DNA from: an uncultured bacterium
GTDB lineage: Bacteria > Planctomycetota > JAJSAM01 > JAJVHW01
Direction: 5' to 3'
DNA length: 64,000 nucleotides
Assembly (NCBI GenBank): GCA_937996235.1
Contig: CALKVK010000030.1
Location: 124,001-188,000 of the forward strand
Positions 37,260 through 45,817 of the stretch are shown here, piece by piece. Numbering within the stretch: position 1 is the first letter of the stretch; the number at the start of each line of letters is the position of its first letter. The translations under genes and the position numbers were made by a program. A model generated the notes under the pieces. That model ran no database searches. It was not told the origin of the DNA and saw nothing but the letters and a program-made list of their open reading frames with translations.

Positions 37260-37760
37260 TCAGCGCAGGCGGCGGACGACGTGCCAGCCGAGCGGCGACT
37301 TCACCGGGTCGTAGACGGCGATCCCGACCTCGCCGACCTCGAGGCCGAAGGCCACGTCCCCGAACGACCGCACGAGCGAGGCGCGCTCGACCTCGTCGCG
37401 GGCGGTCGCGGGCACGCCCCAGTTCGCGACGGCATACGTGCCGTCGCCGCGCCGGTCGTCGCTGCAGCGCGCGACGAGCACGCCGAAGTCCTCGCCGCCG
37501 CGGGCGCGCGCGAGCACGTCCGCGGCGAGACGCTCGGCCTCCTCGAGGGTGCGCGTGACGCCGTCGATGCGGGCGCCCTCGAACGCCACGAGCACGTGCT
37601 GCACGACCACGTGCGCCGGCTCCCTGCGCTCGTCGGGGGATTCGCGCAGCGCGTCCGGATCGGGCGGCGGGGGCTCGATCCCGAGCTGGCGGCAGCCGGC
37701 GGCGCCGCACGCGGCGAGCAGCGCGAGGACGGGGACGATGGGGTGCGGGCGACGGGACAC
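37260..37760 (-). CDS. Parvulin-type peptidyl-prolyl isomerase lipoprotein
   Basis: The GTG at 37760 (minus) is preceded by GAGGAGG. Of 166 residues, 1-18 form a lipoprotein signal ending in LLAAC. The rest is a compact rotamase domain: HVVVQHVLVAFEGAR near residue 48, then AERLAADVLARARGGEDFGVLVARCSDD, and VKSPLGWHVVRRLR at the end, as in PpiC/parvulin proteins. It probably acts as a membrane-anchored folding catalyst for exported proteins. Its position just upstream of a giant exported repeat protein and an esterase is suggestive of a dedicated chaperone, but this is inference. Confidence 0.85.
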   Translation of the reverse strand: MSRRPHPIVPVLALLAACGAAGCRQLGIEPPPPDPDALRESPDERREPAHVVVQHVLVAFEGARIDGVTRTLEEAERLAADVLARARGGEDFGVLVARCSDDRRGDGTYAVANWGVPATARDEVERASLVRSFGDVAFGLEVGEVGIAVYDPVKSPLGWHVVRRLR

Positions 37761-37877
37761 GGCGGCCTCCTCGTGCCGGGAATCACCGCGGATCGTACGG
37801 GCGCGGGCGCTGCCACGACAGTTCGTGGCCGCGCGCCGGGGGCGCGGGTACGTTCGGACTCCCCCGCGGAGGAGACC

Positions 37878-38582
37878 ATGCGCCGCCACCTGTCGATCCC
37901 CGTCGTGTTCGCGCTCGCAGCCGTCGTCGTCGCCTGCAACTCGAAGGAAGCGGCGCCGCCGCCCGACGTGACGCCGGCGACGGGCCAGCCCGGGCCGCTC
38001 GAGCCCGGCGCCCAGATGCCGCCGGGGCATCCCCCGATCGGTTCGATGCCCGCCGGACATCCGCCCATGGGCGGCGACGGGATGGGGGGGATGGGCGGCA
38101 TGGGCTCCGCGCCGACGACCGGCGGTCTGCCGGTGCTCTGGGACGTGCCGGACGGCTGGACCGTCACGCGGCCGTCGTCGTCGATGCGCATCGCCCAGTT
38201 CACGGTCGGCGAGTCCGGCGGCGCGCCCGTCGAGTGCGTCGTCTTCGGCGGCATCCTCGGCGGCGCCGACGCGAACATCGAGCGCTGGATCGGGCAGTTC
38301 ACGACCGCGGACGGCGGCCCGGCCACGTCGGCCGCGAAGATCGCCGAGCTCTCGCCCGGCGGCCTCACGGTCAAGCGCCTCGACGTCACCGGCACGTTCA
38401 ACGGCGGGATGTCGATGGGCGGCGGCGCGGGGCAGGGCGGCGAGAACTTCCGCATGCTCGCGGCGACCGTCGAGGGCGGCGGCGCCCCGGTGCAGGTCAA
38501 GATGGTCGGCCCGGCCGACGTGATCGCGGCGAACGCCGAGAAGTTCGACGCGTTCCTGAAGTCGCTGCAGAAGCCGCAGTAG
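37878..38582 (+). CDS. Lipoprotein with Met/Gly/Pro-rich linker
   Basis: The ATG at 37878 follows GGAGGAG. The 234-aa product has a lipobox (VVVACNS, Cys at residue 20). A low-complexity linker of about 55 residues is rich in Met, Gly, Pro and His (GHPP twice, then GGMGGMGG). A globular domain spans about 85-234 (LWDVPDGWTV, VECVVFGGILGGADANIERWIGQF, FDAFLKSL). The domain resembles the small outer-surface proteins of planctomycetes that follow W-x-VPxGW segments; I do not know its function. It is divergent from the parvulin gene and ends in a hairpin shared with fbp. Confidence 0.78.
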   Translation: MRRHLSIPVVFALAAVVVACNSKEAAPPPDVTPATGQPGPLEPGAQMPPGHPPIGSMPAGHPPMGGDGMGGMGGMGSAPTTGGLPVLWDVPDGWTVTRPSSSMRIAQFTVGESGGAPVECVVFGGILGGADANIERWIGQFTTADGGPATSAAKIAELSPGGLTVKRLDVTGTFNGGMSMGGGAGQGGENFRMLAATVEGGGAPVQVKMVGPADVIAANAEKFDAFLKSLQKPQ

Positions 38583-38599
38583 CTCGAGCAGCCGCAGCA

Positions 38600-38623
38600 G
38601 CGCGCCGACTCGCGACGGCGCGC
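38600..38623. terminator. Candidate hairpin terminator between convergent genes
   Basis: GCGCGCCG (38600-38607) and CGGCGCGC (38616-38623) pair perfectly around an 8-nt loop. The hairpin lies between the stops of the plus-strand lipoprotein (38582) and the minus-strand fbp (38638). Confidence 0.45.
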
Positions 38624-38637
38624 GCCGCGGAGCCCGC

Positions 38638-39630
38638 TCAGCCGTTCAGGCGGCGGTGGGCCTCCTCGACGTCGACGCGGCTCCCGATGTAGAGCGCCGT
38701 GCGCTCGTGGAGCTTCGTCGCGACGCGGTCGAGGATGCGCGTCGTCCCGTCGTGCGCCGCGCCGCCCGCCGCCTCGGCGAGGAACGCGAGCGGTGCGGCC
38801 TCGTACATGAGGCGCAGCTTGCCCTCGGGCTTCCCGACCTCACCGGGGTACATGAAGATGCCGCCCTTCAGCAGCGTGCGGTGGAAGTCGGCGATCAGCG
38901 AGCCGACGTAGCGCGCGGTGCGGCGCACGCCGCCGACGTCCTCCTCGCGGAACGCGCTGACGAGCGCGCGCGTGGCGTCGGGCCAGCTCGGCTGCCGCGA
39001 CTCGTTGACGCTGTAGCTCTTGCCGACCTCCGGCATCCGCATGTCCGGGTGCGTGAGGAAGAACTCGCCCACCTCGGGCAGGAGCGTGAAGCCCTGCACG
39101 CCCGAGTCCTCGGTGGCGAGGACGAGGATGGTGGACGCGCCGTACATCACGTAGCCCGCGGCGACCTGCTCGCGCCCGGGGCGCAGCAGGTCCGTGAGCC
39201 GTCCGCGGTCGTTCGGGCGGTGGCGGTAGATGCCGAAGATGGTGCCGACGGTGACGTTCACGTCGATGTTCGAGGAGCCGTCGAGCGGGTCGTAGAAGAC
39301 CGTGTAGTGCCCGCGCCCCCAGTGCTCGGAGACGTGCGCGGGCTCCTCGCGCTCCTCCGAGACCAGCGTCGAGACGAGGTCCGACGCCATCATCGCGTCC
39401 AGGAACACCTGGTCGGCGACGACGTCGAGCTTGGCCTGCTCCTCGCCCTGCACGTTCGTGTCGCCCGCCATGCCGACGAGCCCCGTGAGCGGCGCCTGCG
39501 AGACGCGGTGCGCGATCATGCGCGCGGCCAGCGCCACGTGCGTGAGCAGGATCGACAGCTCGCCCCGCGCCCCGGGATGCTGCGCCTGCTGTCGCAGGAC
39601 CCACGCCGTGAGACTCGTGCCGACCTTCAC
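38638..39630 (-). CDS. fbp: Class I fructose-1,6-bisphosphatase
   Basis: I chose the GTG at 39630 (VKVGTSLTAWVL) because GGGAGGGAGG lies at ideal spacing and the resulting 330 aa equals the normal family size; an ATG at 39696 would add 22 residues. Motifs are GMAGDTNVQGEEQ (near 52), LVSEEREEP (metal site), DPLDGSSNIDVNVTVGTIF near 115, and PGEVGKPEGKLRLMYEAAP near 270 (substrate site). It hydrolyses fructose-1,6-bisphosphate to fructose-6-phosphate in gluconeogenesis or a reductive pentose cycle. Transaldolase, phosphoglucose isomerase and transketolase genes lie within 20 kb. Confidence 0.96.
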   Translation of the reverse strand: MKVGTSLTAWVLRQQAQHPGARGELSILLTHVALAARMIAHRVSQAPLTGLVGMAGDTNVQGEEQAKLDVVADQVFLDAMMASDLVSTLVSEEREEPAHVSEHWGRGHYTVFYDPLDGSSNIDVNVTVGTIFGIYRHRPNDRGRLTDLLRPGREQVAAGYVMYGASTILVLATEDSGVQGFTLLPEVGEFFLTHPDMRMPEVGKSYSVNESRQPSWPDATRALVSAFREEDVGGVRRTARYVGSLIADFHRTLLKGGIFMYPGEVGKPEGKLRLMYEAAPLAFLAEAAGGAAHDGTTRILDRVATKLHERTALYIGSRVDVEEAHRRLNG

Positions 39631-39783
39631 CGTGACCTCCCTCCCGCCGCGGACCGCGGCGCCGAGCCCGACGAAGGTACTGTCGTGAGTGTGCATCCGT
39701 CACCATCTGGCGCGTTCCGCGGGTAGTGTGCGCGCCCGGCCCGCACGCTCCGCCGCGCGGTCGCCGGCCCGGAACACCACCCC

Positions 39784-41643
39784 GTGCGCCCATCGAAGCA
39801 GATCGCGCTCCTCCTCGCCGTGACCGCCGTCGCCGCGTGCCGCGACGACTCGTCGGCGGCGCCGCCGGGGGCACCTGCAGCGGACGTCGCGGACCCCGCC
39901 GCGCCCGCGGCCGCCCCGCTCTCCCCGGACGAGCTCGACGACGACGAGGTCGTGCGCCTCGTCATCGAGGCGGCGGCGACGGGGGACCCGGCGGTCGTGC
40001 CGCCGCGACTGCCCGCCTCCGTCAGCCGCACGCGCGCGGGGGTCGTCGCGCTGCACGACGCGCTGCTCTCGCGGCGCGGCGATCCCCCCCGGCGCGACGC
40101 CCTGTTCGCCGCGCTCGACGCGCTGGCGCGTGCCGAGGGCGGTGCCGACGCGGCGACGCTCGCGCCGCTCGTCGCCGCGTGGCGCGGCTGGAGCGACGCG
40201 GACTTCGCGACCGAGACCGAGCTCGCGCGCAGTCTCTCCATCGCGACGTCGTCGCTCTCGTTGCCGCAGGCGCCCGGCGCCGACGGCCTCGCCGAACTGG
40301 CGAAGCGTGCCGCGGCGGCCGGCGCGGCTCCGTCGAAGAGCCCCGGGGCGGCCGGGATCGCGTTCGTCCGGTATGCGGCGCTGGCCCTCGGCGACGCGGG
40401 CTCCGAGGTCTCGCCGCAGCAGGACGCGGCGTTCCGCGAGGCGTGCGAGGCGTTCGAGGGACTCGGCTGGCCCGGCGGCTTCGCGCTCCTCGCCGAGCCG
40501 CTGGCGAACCTGCTGCTGCAGCGCGACCCCGTCGGCGTGCGCGGCAACGCGCTCTGGAGCAACGCCGCCGACGCGTACCGCGCGTCGGGCGACCTCTACC
40601 GCGCGGGCGCCATGTACCTCGACCGGGCCCGCGCGACGTGGAGCGGCGAGGCGTCCGCGGAGCGTCTGCGCCGCGCCGTCGCGTTCGCGACGACGGGCCG
40701 CGAGCGCGTCGTGGCGTCGGGCGCCACGGGCCCGGCGCTCGTCGAGGCGTACCAGGTCGAGGCCACGCTGCTGCAGGCGCTCGGTCGCCACGCCGACGCG
40801 ATCGCGGCGGCCGAGGGCGCGCTCCAGGCGGCGGTCGGGGAGTCGGTCCTCCTCGGGCACGAGACGGCGCGACTGCGACTCCTTCAGGCGGTCTCGCACT
40901 TCCGGCTCGGTCGCCACGAGAAGGCGCTCGAGCTCGCGCAGAACGTGGCGGACAGCGTGCGCGGAGAGCAGGAGGGCGGCGACGACGAGCCGCGGCGCAT
41001 CCTCGCCGAGGCGCTGGAGACGGCCGGCGAGGCGGCGCTCGCCGCGGGTCACGCGCAGGACGCGGCGCGGGCGTTCGAGTCCGCCGCCGCGCAGCACGCC
41101 GCGTTCGCCGAGCGCGACGGCGACGCAGCCGAAGCGCGCGCCGCCGACACGGCCCGGCTGCTGCGCGCGCGCGCACTCTCACGCGGCGGCGACACGGCGG
41201 CGGCGCGCGCCGCGGTGCACGCGATCGTCTCCGGGCGCGCGCAGTCTCCGGCGCTGCTCGCACTCGCCGCCGACGTGCTGCTCGACGCGGATGCGGTCGA
41301 CGACGCGGCGCAGATCGTCGCGCAGTGCGAGGCGGCTCTCCCCCCGGAGCGCCGCGTCGTGCTCGGCGAACTCCGCGGGCGCATCGCGGCCGCGCGCGGC
41401 GACGTGGCCGCCGCGCGCGCGGAGTTCCAGGCGGCGCTCGATCACATCACCGGCGGCGACGGAGAGGCGCACGGCTGGCCCGCGGCGCGCGTGCTCGACG
41501 TGTGGTCGGAGGTCGAGGCGCGCGCGGGCGAGCGCGGACAGGCCGCGGCACTCGTCGCACAGGCCATCTCGCACATCCTCGACACCGGGCTCGACGGGGA
41601 GTTGACGCGCCTGCGCGTGCGGCTCGACGAACTGCGCCGCTGA
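39784..41643 (+). CDS. Lipoprotein with TPR-like helical repeats
   Basis: The GTG start gives 619 aa with a lipoprotein signal (lipobox TAVAACRDD, Cys near residue 19) and a Pro/Ala/Asp-rich linker. The rest is helical and Ala-rich with TPR-like periodicity, for example NAADAYRASGDLYRAGAMYL near 262, LLQAVSHFRLGRHEKALELA near 370 and LLALAADVLLDADAVDDAAQI near 490. There is no enzymatic motif. TPR lipoproteins often act in envelope assembly. It is divergent from fbp across about 150 bp. Repeat boundaries were judged by eye. Confidence 0.75.
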   Translation: MRPSKQIALLLAVTAVAACRDDSSAAPPGAPAADVADPAAPAAAPLSPDELDDDEVVRLVIEAAATGDPAVVPPRLPASVSRTRAGVVALHDALLSRRGDPPRRDALFAALDALARAEGGADAATLAPLVAAWRGWSDADFATETELARSLSIATSSLSLPQAPGADGLAELAKRAAAAGAAPSKSPGAAGIAFVRYAALALGDAGSEVSPQQDAAFREACEAFEGLGWPGGFALLAEPLANLLLQRDPVGVRGNALWSNAADAYRASGDLYRAGAMYLDRARATWSGEASAERLRRAVAFATTGRERVVASGATGPALVEAYQVEATLLQALGRHADAIAAAEGALQAAVGESVLLGHETARLRLLQAVSHFRLGRHEKALELAQNVADSVRGEQEGGDDEPRRILAEALETAGEAALAAGHAQDAARAFESAAAQHAAFAERDGDAAEARAADTARLLRARALSRGGDTAAARAAVHAIVSGRAQSPALLALAADVLLDADAVDDAAQIVAQCEAALPPERRVVLGELRGRIAAARGDVAAARAEFQAALDHITGGDGEAHGWPAARVLDVWSEVEARAGERGQAAALVAQAISHILDTGLDGELTRLRVRLDELRR

Positions 41644-41673
41644 GCGCCGATGTGCCGCACCGACCGGGCGCCC

Positions 41674-42246
41674 TCAGCGCTCGGGCACGATGCAGAGCTT
41701 GCGCAGCTCGGGGTGCGGCGAGTCCGGTCCGACGACGATGGGCTCGTCGGGCGCGAGATTCAGGTACATGCGGTCGAGGAACTGCACCGACCCGTCGTCC
41801 CAGAGGACGTTGAGGCCGTCGCGATGGTGCACGTCCGCGTCCGCCGCGATGATCTGGGGCCTGGTCGAGTTCGGATCCAGCGGATACCGCGTGAAGTCAC
41901 GGACGGCGTAGGAGCACACCGCGCGCAGCGCCGCAGCGTCGTGGCGATCGACGGCACTCACGCTGTGCCCCGCGGCCACGGGCGACGAGTCGCCGGGGCA
42001 GAGCAGGCGCTCAGGGGGTATGGCGAACTCTGCGACCAGTTCGAGGAAGGCGGCTGCGCCTCCCGGCAGGTCGCTCGCGCCACGCTGCGCCCCGTGGCCC
42101 ACGAACGCGCCGCCGAGCTGTCGCAGCTGGTCCTGGCACCTCGTCCGCTCCGAAGGACACTGGATTCTCGGGCTGAGGATCCGTAGCCCGCCCGCACACG
42201 ACGCCGCGAGCGGGATGGCGAGCGCGCCGGCGACGACGAGGAGCAT
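41674..42246 (-). CDS. Planctomycete H-X9-DG (DUF1559-like) protein lacking a normal prepilin leader
   Basis: This 190-aa protein has a hydrophobic N-terminus (LLVVAGALAIPLAASC) and carries the exact H-X9-DG pattern near residue 150: HRDGLNVLWDDG followed by SVQFLDR. That motif marks planctomycetal pseudopilin-like DUF1559 proteins. The GFTLxE prepilin cleavage site normally found at the start is absent, and the Cys in ASCAGG could instead be lipidated. The frame stays open a little upstream without a better start. Further cysteines occur at CPSERTRC and RLLCPGD. Its role is unknown. It points in the same direction as the MOSC gene upstream. Confidence 0.7.
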   Translation of the reverse strand: MLLVVAGALAIPLAASCAGGLRILSPRIQCPSERTRCQDQLRQLGGAFVGHGAQRGASDLPGGAAAFLELVAEFAIPPERLLCPGDSSPVAAGHSVSAVDRHDAAALRAVCSYAVRDFTRYPLDPNSTRPQIIAADADVHHRDGLNVLWDDGSVQFLDRMYLNLAPDEPIVVGPDSPHPELRKLCIVPER

Positions 42247-42358
42247 GATCCCCCACGCCGGCGTTCCCCTCTTCGGGGGGCCCCGGGGGCTGCGTCGATT
42301 GGGCCGGGCTCTGTCGCGGCGGCCTCCTGTGCGCTCGCGCGTCCGGGGCGGAGCGCGC

Positions 42359-42796
42359 TCATTGCAACTCGTCGCCCCTCTGCAGGGTCGTGCCGCGGAG
42401 GATGCGTGCCCACACGCCCGCGCGCACGTTCGGCTTCAGCGCGTCCATGAGCCCGGGGGCCGCGCGCTCCATCACGGGGCATGGAGCCGTCTCGCCGACG
42501 ATCTCCAGCTCCGCCGTTCCGAGCCGCACACGTGTGCCGATGCGCGCCGCGCCACCGCCGCCCGAGAGCAGCACGTTCGCGCGGCGCCCGGCCGGATCGA
42601 CGCTCCGCCCGAGTGCGGCGCCGGCTTCGTCCCAGTCGTCCTGGAAGACGAGTGTGACGTGGCGCTTGCCGCCGCGCCCGTGGTCCCCGACGACGCCCTC
42701 GCCCGCGACGAGCTCGAGCGTGTCGCGTTCCTCGAGCGGCCCGTCCATCGCCGTGCGGACCCACATGCGCAGGACGCGGTGTGCCGGAGCGCTCAT
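42359..42796 (-). CDS. MOSC-domain protein
   Basis: The ATG (complement of 42794-42796) overlaps the stop of the amidohydrolase in an ATGA. The 145-aa protein is a single MOSC domain: EGVVGDHGRGGKRHVTLV near residue 34, RRANVLLSG near 70, and GETAPCPVMERAAPGLM with the conserved Cys near 105. MOSC proteins bind sulfur or molybdenum-cofactor intermediates and often transfer sulfur. Coupling to an amidohydrolase suggests a joint metabolic reaction, but its identity is not evident from sequence. Confidence 0.9.
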   Translation of the reverse strand: MSAPAHRVLRMWVRTAMDGPLEERDTLELVAGEGVVGDHGRGGKRHVTLVFQDDWDEAGAALGRSVDPAGRRANVLLSGGGGAARIGTRVRLGTAELEIVGETAPCPVMERAAPGLMDALKPNVRAGVWARILRGTTLQRGDELQ

Positions 42797-44100
42797 ACGT
42801 TCTTCTCCTCGAGCGCGGCGGCGATGCCGCTGCGGAAGGTGCGGACGGGGAGGCCCGGGACCGTGCCGCGGTACGCCTCGCCGTCCTTGACGACCTCGAC
42901 GAGCGCGCCGCGGTCGAGGAGTCCGGGGTCGCGCAGCACGTCGCCCTCGCAGAGGAGCAGGTCCGCGCGCCGGCCCGGCGCGAGCACGCCCGCGTCGTCC
43001 TGGCCGATCTCCGCCGCCGCGAGTCCCGTCATCGCATGCCAGGCGTGCAGCGGGTCGAGGCCGTCGCGCACGAGCGCGACGATCTCCATGTAGTTGCGGC
43101 CGTGCATGCCGGGGAGCACGGGATCGGTGCCCGCGAGGATCCGGATGCCGTTCCGGCGCGCGTGGTCGACCGCCTGCGCGTGGACCTCGCCCGCCTTCTT
43201 CACCTTCTCCATGACGAACGGCGAGAGCCCCGCGGCGTGCGGCAGCTCGTGGAGCACCCACGACGTCGGGGTGACCGTGCAGCCGCGCTCGTACGCCATC
43301 TCGGCGAGGCGCTCGTCCATGAACGAGATGTGCTGGATGTCGTTCACGCCGTTCCGGATCGCGAGTTCGATGCCGCTCTTGCTGTGCGCGTGCGCCGCGA
43401 CGCGCATGCCGCGCGCGGCGGCCTCGTCGCAGATCGCCTCGACCTCCTCGGGCGTGAAGTCGCGGTGCTCGAGGGCGTCGGACGGGGACGCGATCCCCGG
43501 ACTCGAACAGATCTTGATGAGGTCCGCGCCGCACGCCTTGATCTCCCGCACGCGCTTGCGGCACTCCCACGGTCCGTCGACGATGCTCGACGGCCGCCCC
43601 GGTCCCTCGCCCCACAGCCGCGAGATCGTGCCGTGGCAGCGGTCCGGTCCGCGGAAGTCCGCATGGCCGCCGGTCGTGGAGAGCATGCAGATCGAGATCT
43701 TCAGGCGCGGACCGATGATCACGCCGCTGTCGACCATGCGCTTCATGAACTGCGTGGCGCCGCCCACGTCGCGGCAGGTCGTCACGCCGCCGTCCACGAG
43801 CGTCGTGTGCAGGATCTTCTCGACGTAGAGGATCGCCGCCTGCCCGTTCATGATCTCCATGTCGCGTTCGCCGAGCCCGAGCGCGGTCACGTGACCGTGG
43901 CAGTCCACGAGGCCCGGGGTGACGGTGAAGCGCGACGCATCGACCGCGGTGTGCGCGTCGCCGATCGAGAGCGTCGGATCGTGCGGAGCGATCTCGCGGA
44001 TGCGGCCGCCGTCGACGAACACGTCGACGTGCCGCCGGCGCGCGTCGTCCGTCGCGGACGAGCCGTCGTAGAGCTCCTTGACGTCGCGCAGGATCAGCAT
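42793..44100 (-). CDS. Metal-dependent amidohydrolase (imidazolonepropionase/prolidase-like)
   Basis: This 435-aa protein has the full amidohydrolase metal set: HGH at residues 68-70 (PGLVDCHGHVTALG), a Lys in DLIKICSSPG near 200, His in VAAHAHSKSG near 240 and QHISFMDE near 260, and Asp in LAGTDPVLPG near 325. Flanking beta-sandwich segments at both ends complete the composite domain. It probably hydrolyses a cyclic amide, a dipeptide or a related substrate in the cytoplasm; no signal peptide is seen. The MOSC gene is coupled downstream, and a Nudix gene is divergent only 32 bp away. Confidence 0.9.
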   Translation of the reverse strand: MLILRDVKELYDGSSATDDARRRHVDVFVDGGRIREIAPHDPTLSIGDAHTAVDASRFTVTPGLVDCHGHVTALGLGERDMEIMNGQAAILYVEKILHTTLVDGGVTTCRDVGGATQFMKRMVDSGVIIGPRLKISICMLSTTGGHADFRGPDRCHGTISRLWGEGPGRPSSIVDGPWECRKRVREIKACGADLIKICSSPGIASPSDALEHRDFTPEEVEAICDEAAARGMRVAAHAHSKSGIELAIRNGVNDIQHISFMDERLAEMAYERGCTVTPTSWVLHELPHAAGLSPFVMEKVKKAGEVHAQAVDHARRNGIRILAGTDPVLPGMHGRNYMEIVALVRDGLDPLHAWHAMTGLAAAEIGQDDAGVLAPGRRADLLLCEGDVLRDPGLLDRGALVEVVKDGEAYRGTVPGLPVRTFRSGIAAALEEKNV

Positions 44101-44132
44101 GGCGAGGGTCCTCGTCGGAGAAGCGCACGAGT

Positions 44133-44627
44133 ATGGCGGACGCGTCGGTGCGCGCGGTCAAATGGCACGCCATGCACCTCGCGACGCCACGGACGCTGCT
44201 CTTCCTCGAACGCGGCGGGCGCTGGCTCTTCCTGCGCGGCGCGCCGCACAAGTGGTTCGCCGGGCGGCTGAACGGCATCGGGGGCCGGGTCGAGCCGGGC
44301 GAGGGGGTTCGCGCCGCGGCGCTGCGCGAGACCCGCGAGGAGACGGGTCTCGATGCGCGCGACGTCCAGCTCGCGGCGATCGTCCACACGCTCGAGGCGA
44401 CCCCGGTGCTGCTGTTCGTGTTCGTCGGCTCGCTCCCGGACGGCGAACTCGCGGCGACCGACGAGGGCGAGCACGTCTGGTTGCCGCTCGACGCGCTCCG
44501 CGATGCGTCGCTGCCGTTCGTCGAGGACCTGCGTCGCCTGATGCCGCTCGTCACGACGCGCGCCGCGCCCAGGTTCGTGCTGAGTCTCGTCCTGCGTCCT
44601 CCGCAGGACCTGCGCGTCGACGACTGA
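44133..44627 (+). CDS. Nudix hydrolase
   Basis: This 164-aa protein carries a complete Nudix box at about residues 50-73 (GGRVEPGEGVRAAALRETRE followed by ETGL). Before it lies WFAGRLNGIGG and after it a short beta-rich part (PVLLFVFVGSLPDGELAAT). The box binds Mg and hydrolyses nucleoside-diphosphate-linked substrates, for example oxidised nucleotides. The ATG at 44133 has GGAG upstream; an ATG at 44172 (HLATPRTLLFLE) would give a more standard N-terminus. The substrate is not predictable. It shares a narrow divergent spacer with the amidohydrolase. Confidence 0.92.
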   Translation: MADASVRAVKWHAMHLATPRTLLFLERGGRWLFLRGAPHKWFAGRLNGIGGRVEPGEGVRAAALRETREETGLDARDVQLAAIVHTLEATPVLLFVFVGSLPDGELAATDEGEHVWLPLDALRDASLPFVEDLRRLMPLVTTRAAPRFVLSLVLRPPQDLRVDD

Positions 44628-44657
44628 CCGCTTCCGCGTCGTGTCCGCGCGGCGTGC

Positions 44658-44663
44658 TATGCT
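44658..44663 (+). promoter_or_regulatory. Candidate -10 element (TATGCT) for the HNH gene
   Basis: TATGCT preceded by TGC lies 49 bp upstream of the GTG at 44712 and after the Nudix stop, so the HNH gene may have its own promoter. A G/A-rich stretch (GGACGGAGAGGCGGG) follows it. Confidence 0.35.
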
Positions 44664-44711
44664 GCGCCCCAGGACGGAGAGGCGGGACCACGGCGCCGGA
44701 GACGCGGCCGC

Positions 44712-45749
44712 GTGGACCCCGAAACGACCCTGCCCGGAGCGCGCGGCAGCGATGTCGCGGAGCTGAGCGACCGCAAGCTGTCGGAGCAGCTCGTCGCCGA
44801 AGCTCGGCGCGACCACGAGGCGCGCCTGCGCATCGCGAAATGGCTGCGGGTCGCCGCGCGCCGCGCCGCCGCGTCGCCCGACGGCTGGACGATCTTCGGG
44901 GTCGCCGGCATCCGCCAGTTCTGCGAGGAGATCCTGAACCTTCCGGCGGGCGAGGGGCGCTACCTACTGCAGTGTGCCGAGGCATGCGAGCGCTCGCCCG
45001 ACGTCGCGGCGCACGTCGCGAGCGGCGAGCTCAACCTCGCCAAGGCCGGCGCGATCGGGTCCGTGCTCGAGCACATCTCCGAGGCGGAAACGGCGCTGCT
45101 CCTCGACCGCGCGCTCACCGGGACGACGCAGGAGACGCGGACGGAGGTCGCGCGCCTGCACGAGGAGGCGCGTACGCGCCGTCGCACCGTGCCCGTGACG
45201 TTGCACCTCACGCACGCGGCGGTCGGCGACCTGCGCCGGGCCTGCGACCTCTTGACGGACTCGCGCGGCGGACCGCGGGCGACGCCGAGCCGCGCGGTGT
45301 CCGTCGCACTCGCGGAGTACGTCGACCGGCGCGACCCGGAGCGGGCCGCCCGGCGCGCGCGCGTTCGCGAGCGCGGGCGCGCAGAGCGATGCGCCGGCGC
45401 GGCCGAGCCTGACAGCGCGTCGACGGAGGCGGCAGCGGGCGCACCGGCGACCGAGGCGTCGTCTCCGTCGCGCCGCATCCCGGCCGCAGAGCGGCACGCG
45501 GTTCTGAATCGCTTCGGCGACGTCTGCTGGTTCGCCGGCTGCGACGAGCGCGGCACCCTGCAGTACGCGCACGACAAGCCGTTCCGTCTCGGCGGCGCGA
45601 ACACGGCGTCGAACCTCGCCCGCTGGTGTCGTCAGCACCATCGCGGTTTCGACTCGGGGCGGTTGAAGGTGCGGGACGACGGCGGGCGACCCGTCGTCGT
45701 CTCGCGGCGTGGCGAGGTCGTCGGCAGGCTGCGTACCGAGCCGCCGTGA
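44712..45749 (+). CDS. HNH-endonuclease-domain protein with DUF222-like N-terminal region
   Basis: The GTG start gives 345 aa. The first 190 residues are helical, with segments (LRIAKWLRVAARRAAA, LLQCAEACERSPDVAAHV, LNLAKAGAIGSVLEH) like those of DUF222-HNH proteins. A Ser/Ala-rich linker follows. The last 80 residues form an HNH nuclease core: AVLNRFGDVC, FAGCDERG, LQYAHDKPF, GGANTASNLARWCRQHH. The His/Asn/His pattern and Cys pairs are intact, so it is probably an active metal-dependent nuclease. Proteins of this type occur in multiple copies in some genomes and may be mobile or defensive; neither is shown here. No transposon features flank it. Confidence 0.85.
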   Translation: MDPETTLPGARGSDVAELSDRKLSEQLVAEARRDHEARLRIAKWLRVAARRAAASPDGWTIFGVAGIRQFCEEILNLPAGEGRYLLQCAEACERSPDVAAHVASGELNLAKAGAIGSVLEHISEAETALLLDRALTGTTQETRTEVARLHEEARTRRRTVPVTLHLTHAAVGDLRRACDLLTDSRGGPRATPSRAVSVALAEYVDRRDPERAARRARVRERGRAERCAGAAEPDSASTEAAAGAPATEASSPSRRIPAAERHAVLNRFGDVCWFAGCDERGTLQYAHDKPFRLGGANTASNLARWCRQHHRGFDSGRLKVRDDGGRPVVVSRRGEVVGRLRTEPP

Positions 45750-45780
45750 CGTCGCGGCACCAGATCGCCCGAGAGCGCGA

Positions 45781-45800
45781 GCGGGTGGGCGACCGCCCGC
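45781..45800. terminator. Hairpin terminator with GCGA tetraloop
   Basis: GCGGGTGG and CCGCCCGC form an 8-bp stem with one G-T pair around a GCGA (GNRA-type) loop, followed by CTTCTCC on the plus strand. It lies between the HNH stop (45749) and the convergent hydrolase stop (45818). Confidence 0.5.
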
Positions 45801-45817
45801 CTTCTCCGATTCGCGCG

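Noticed and set aside
44078..45412. A 444-codon plus-strand frame across the Nudix and HNH genes
   Set aside because: Out of frame with two recognisable proteins and without a domain.
44712..45749. HNH protein as a group II intron or homing element
   Set aside because: No reverse transcriptase, intron structure or interrupted host gene is visible; it reads as a stand-alone DUF222-HNH type protein.
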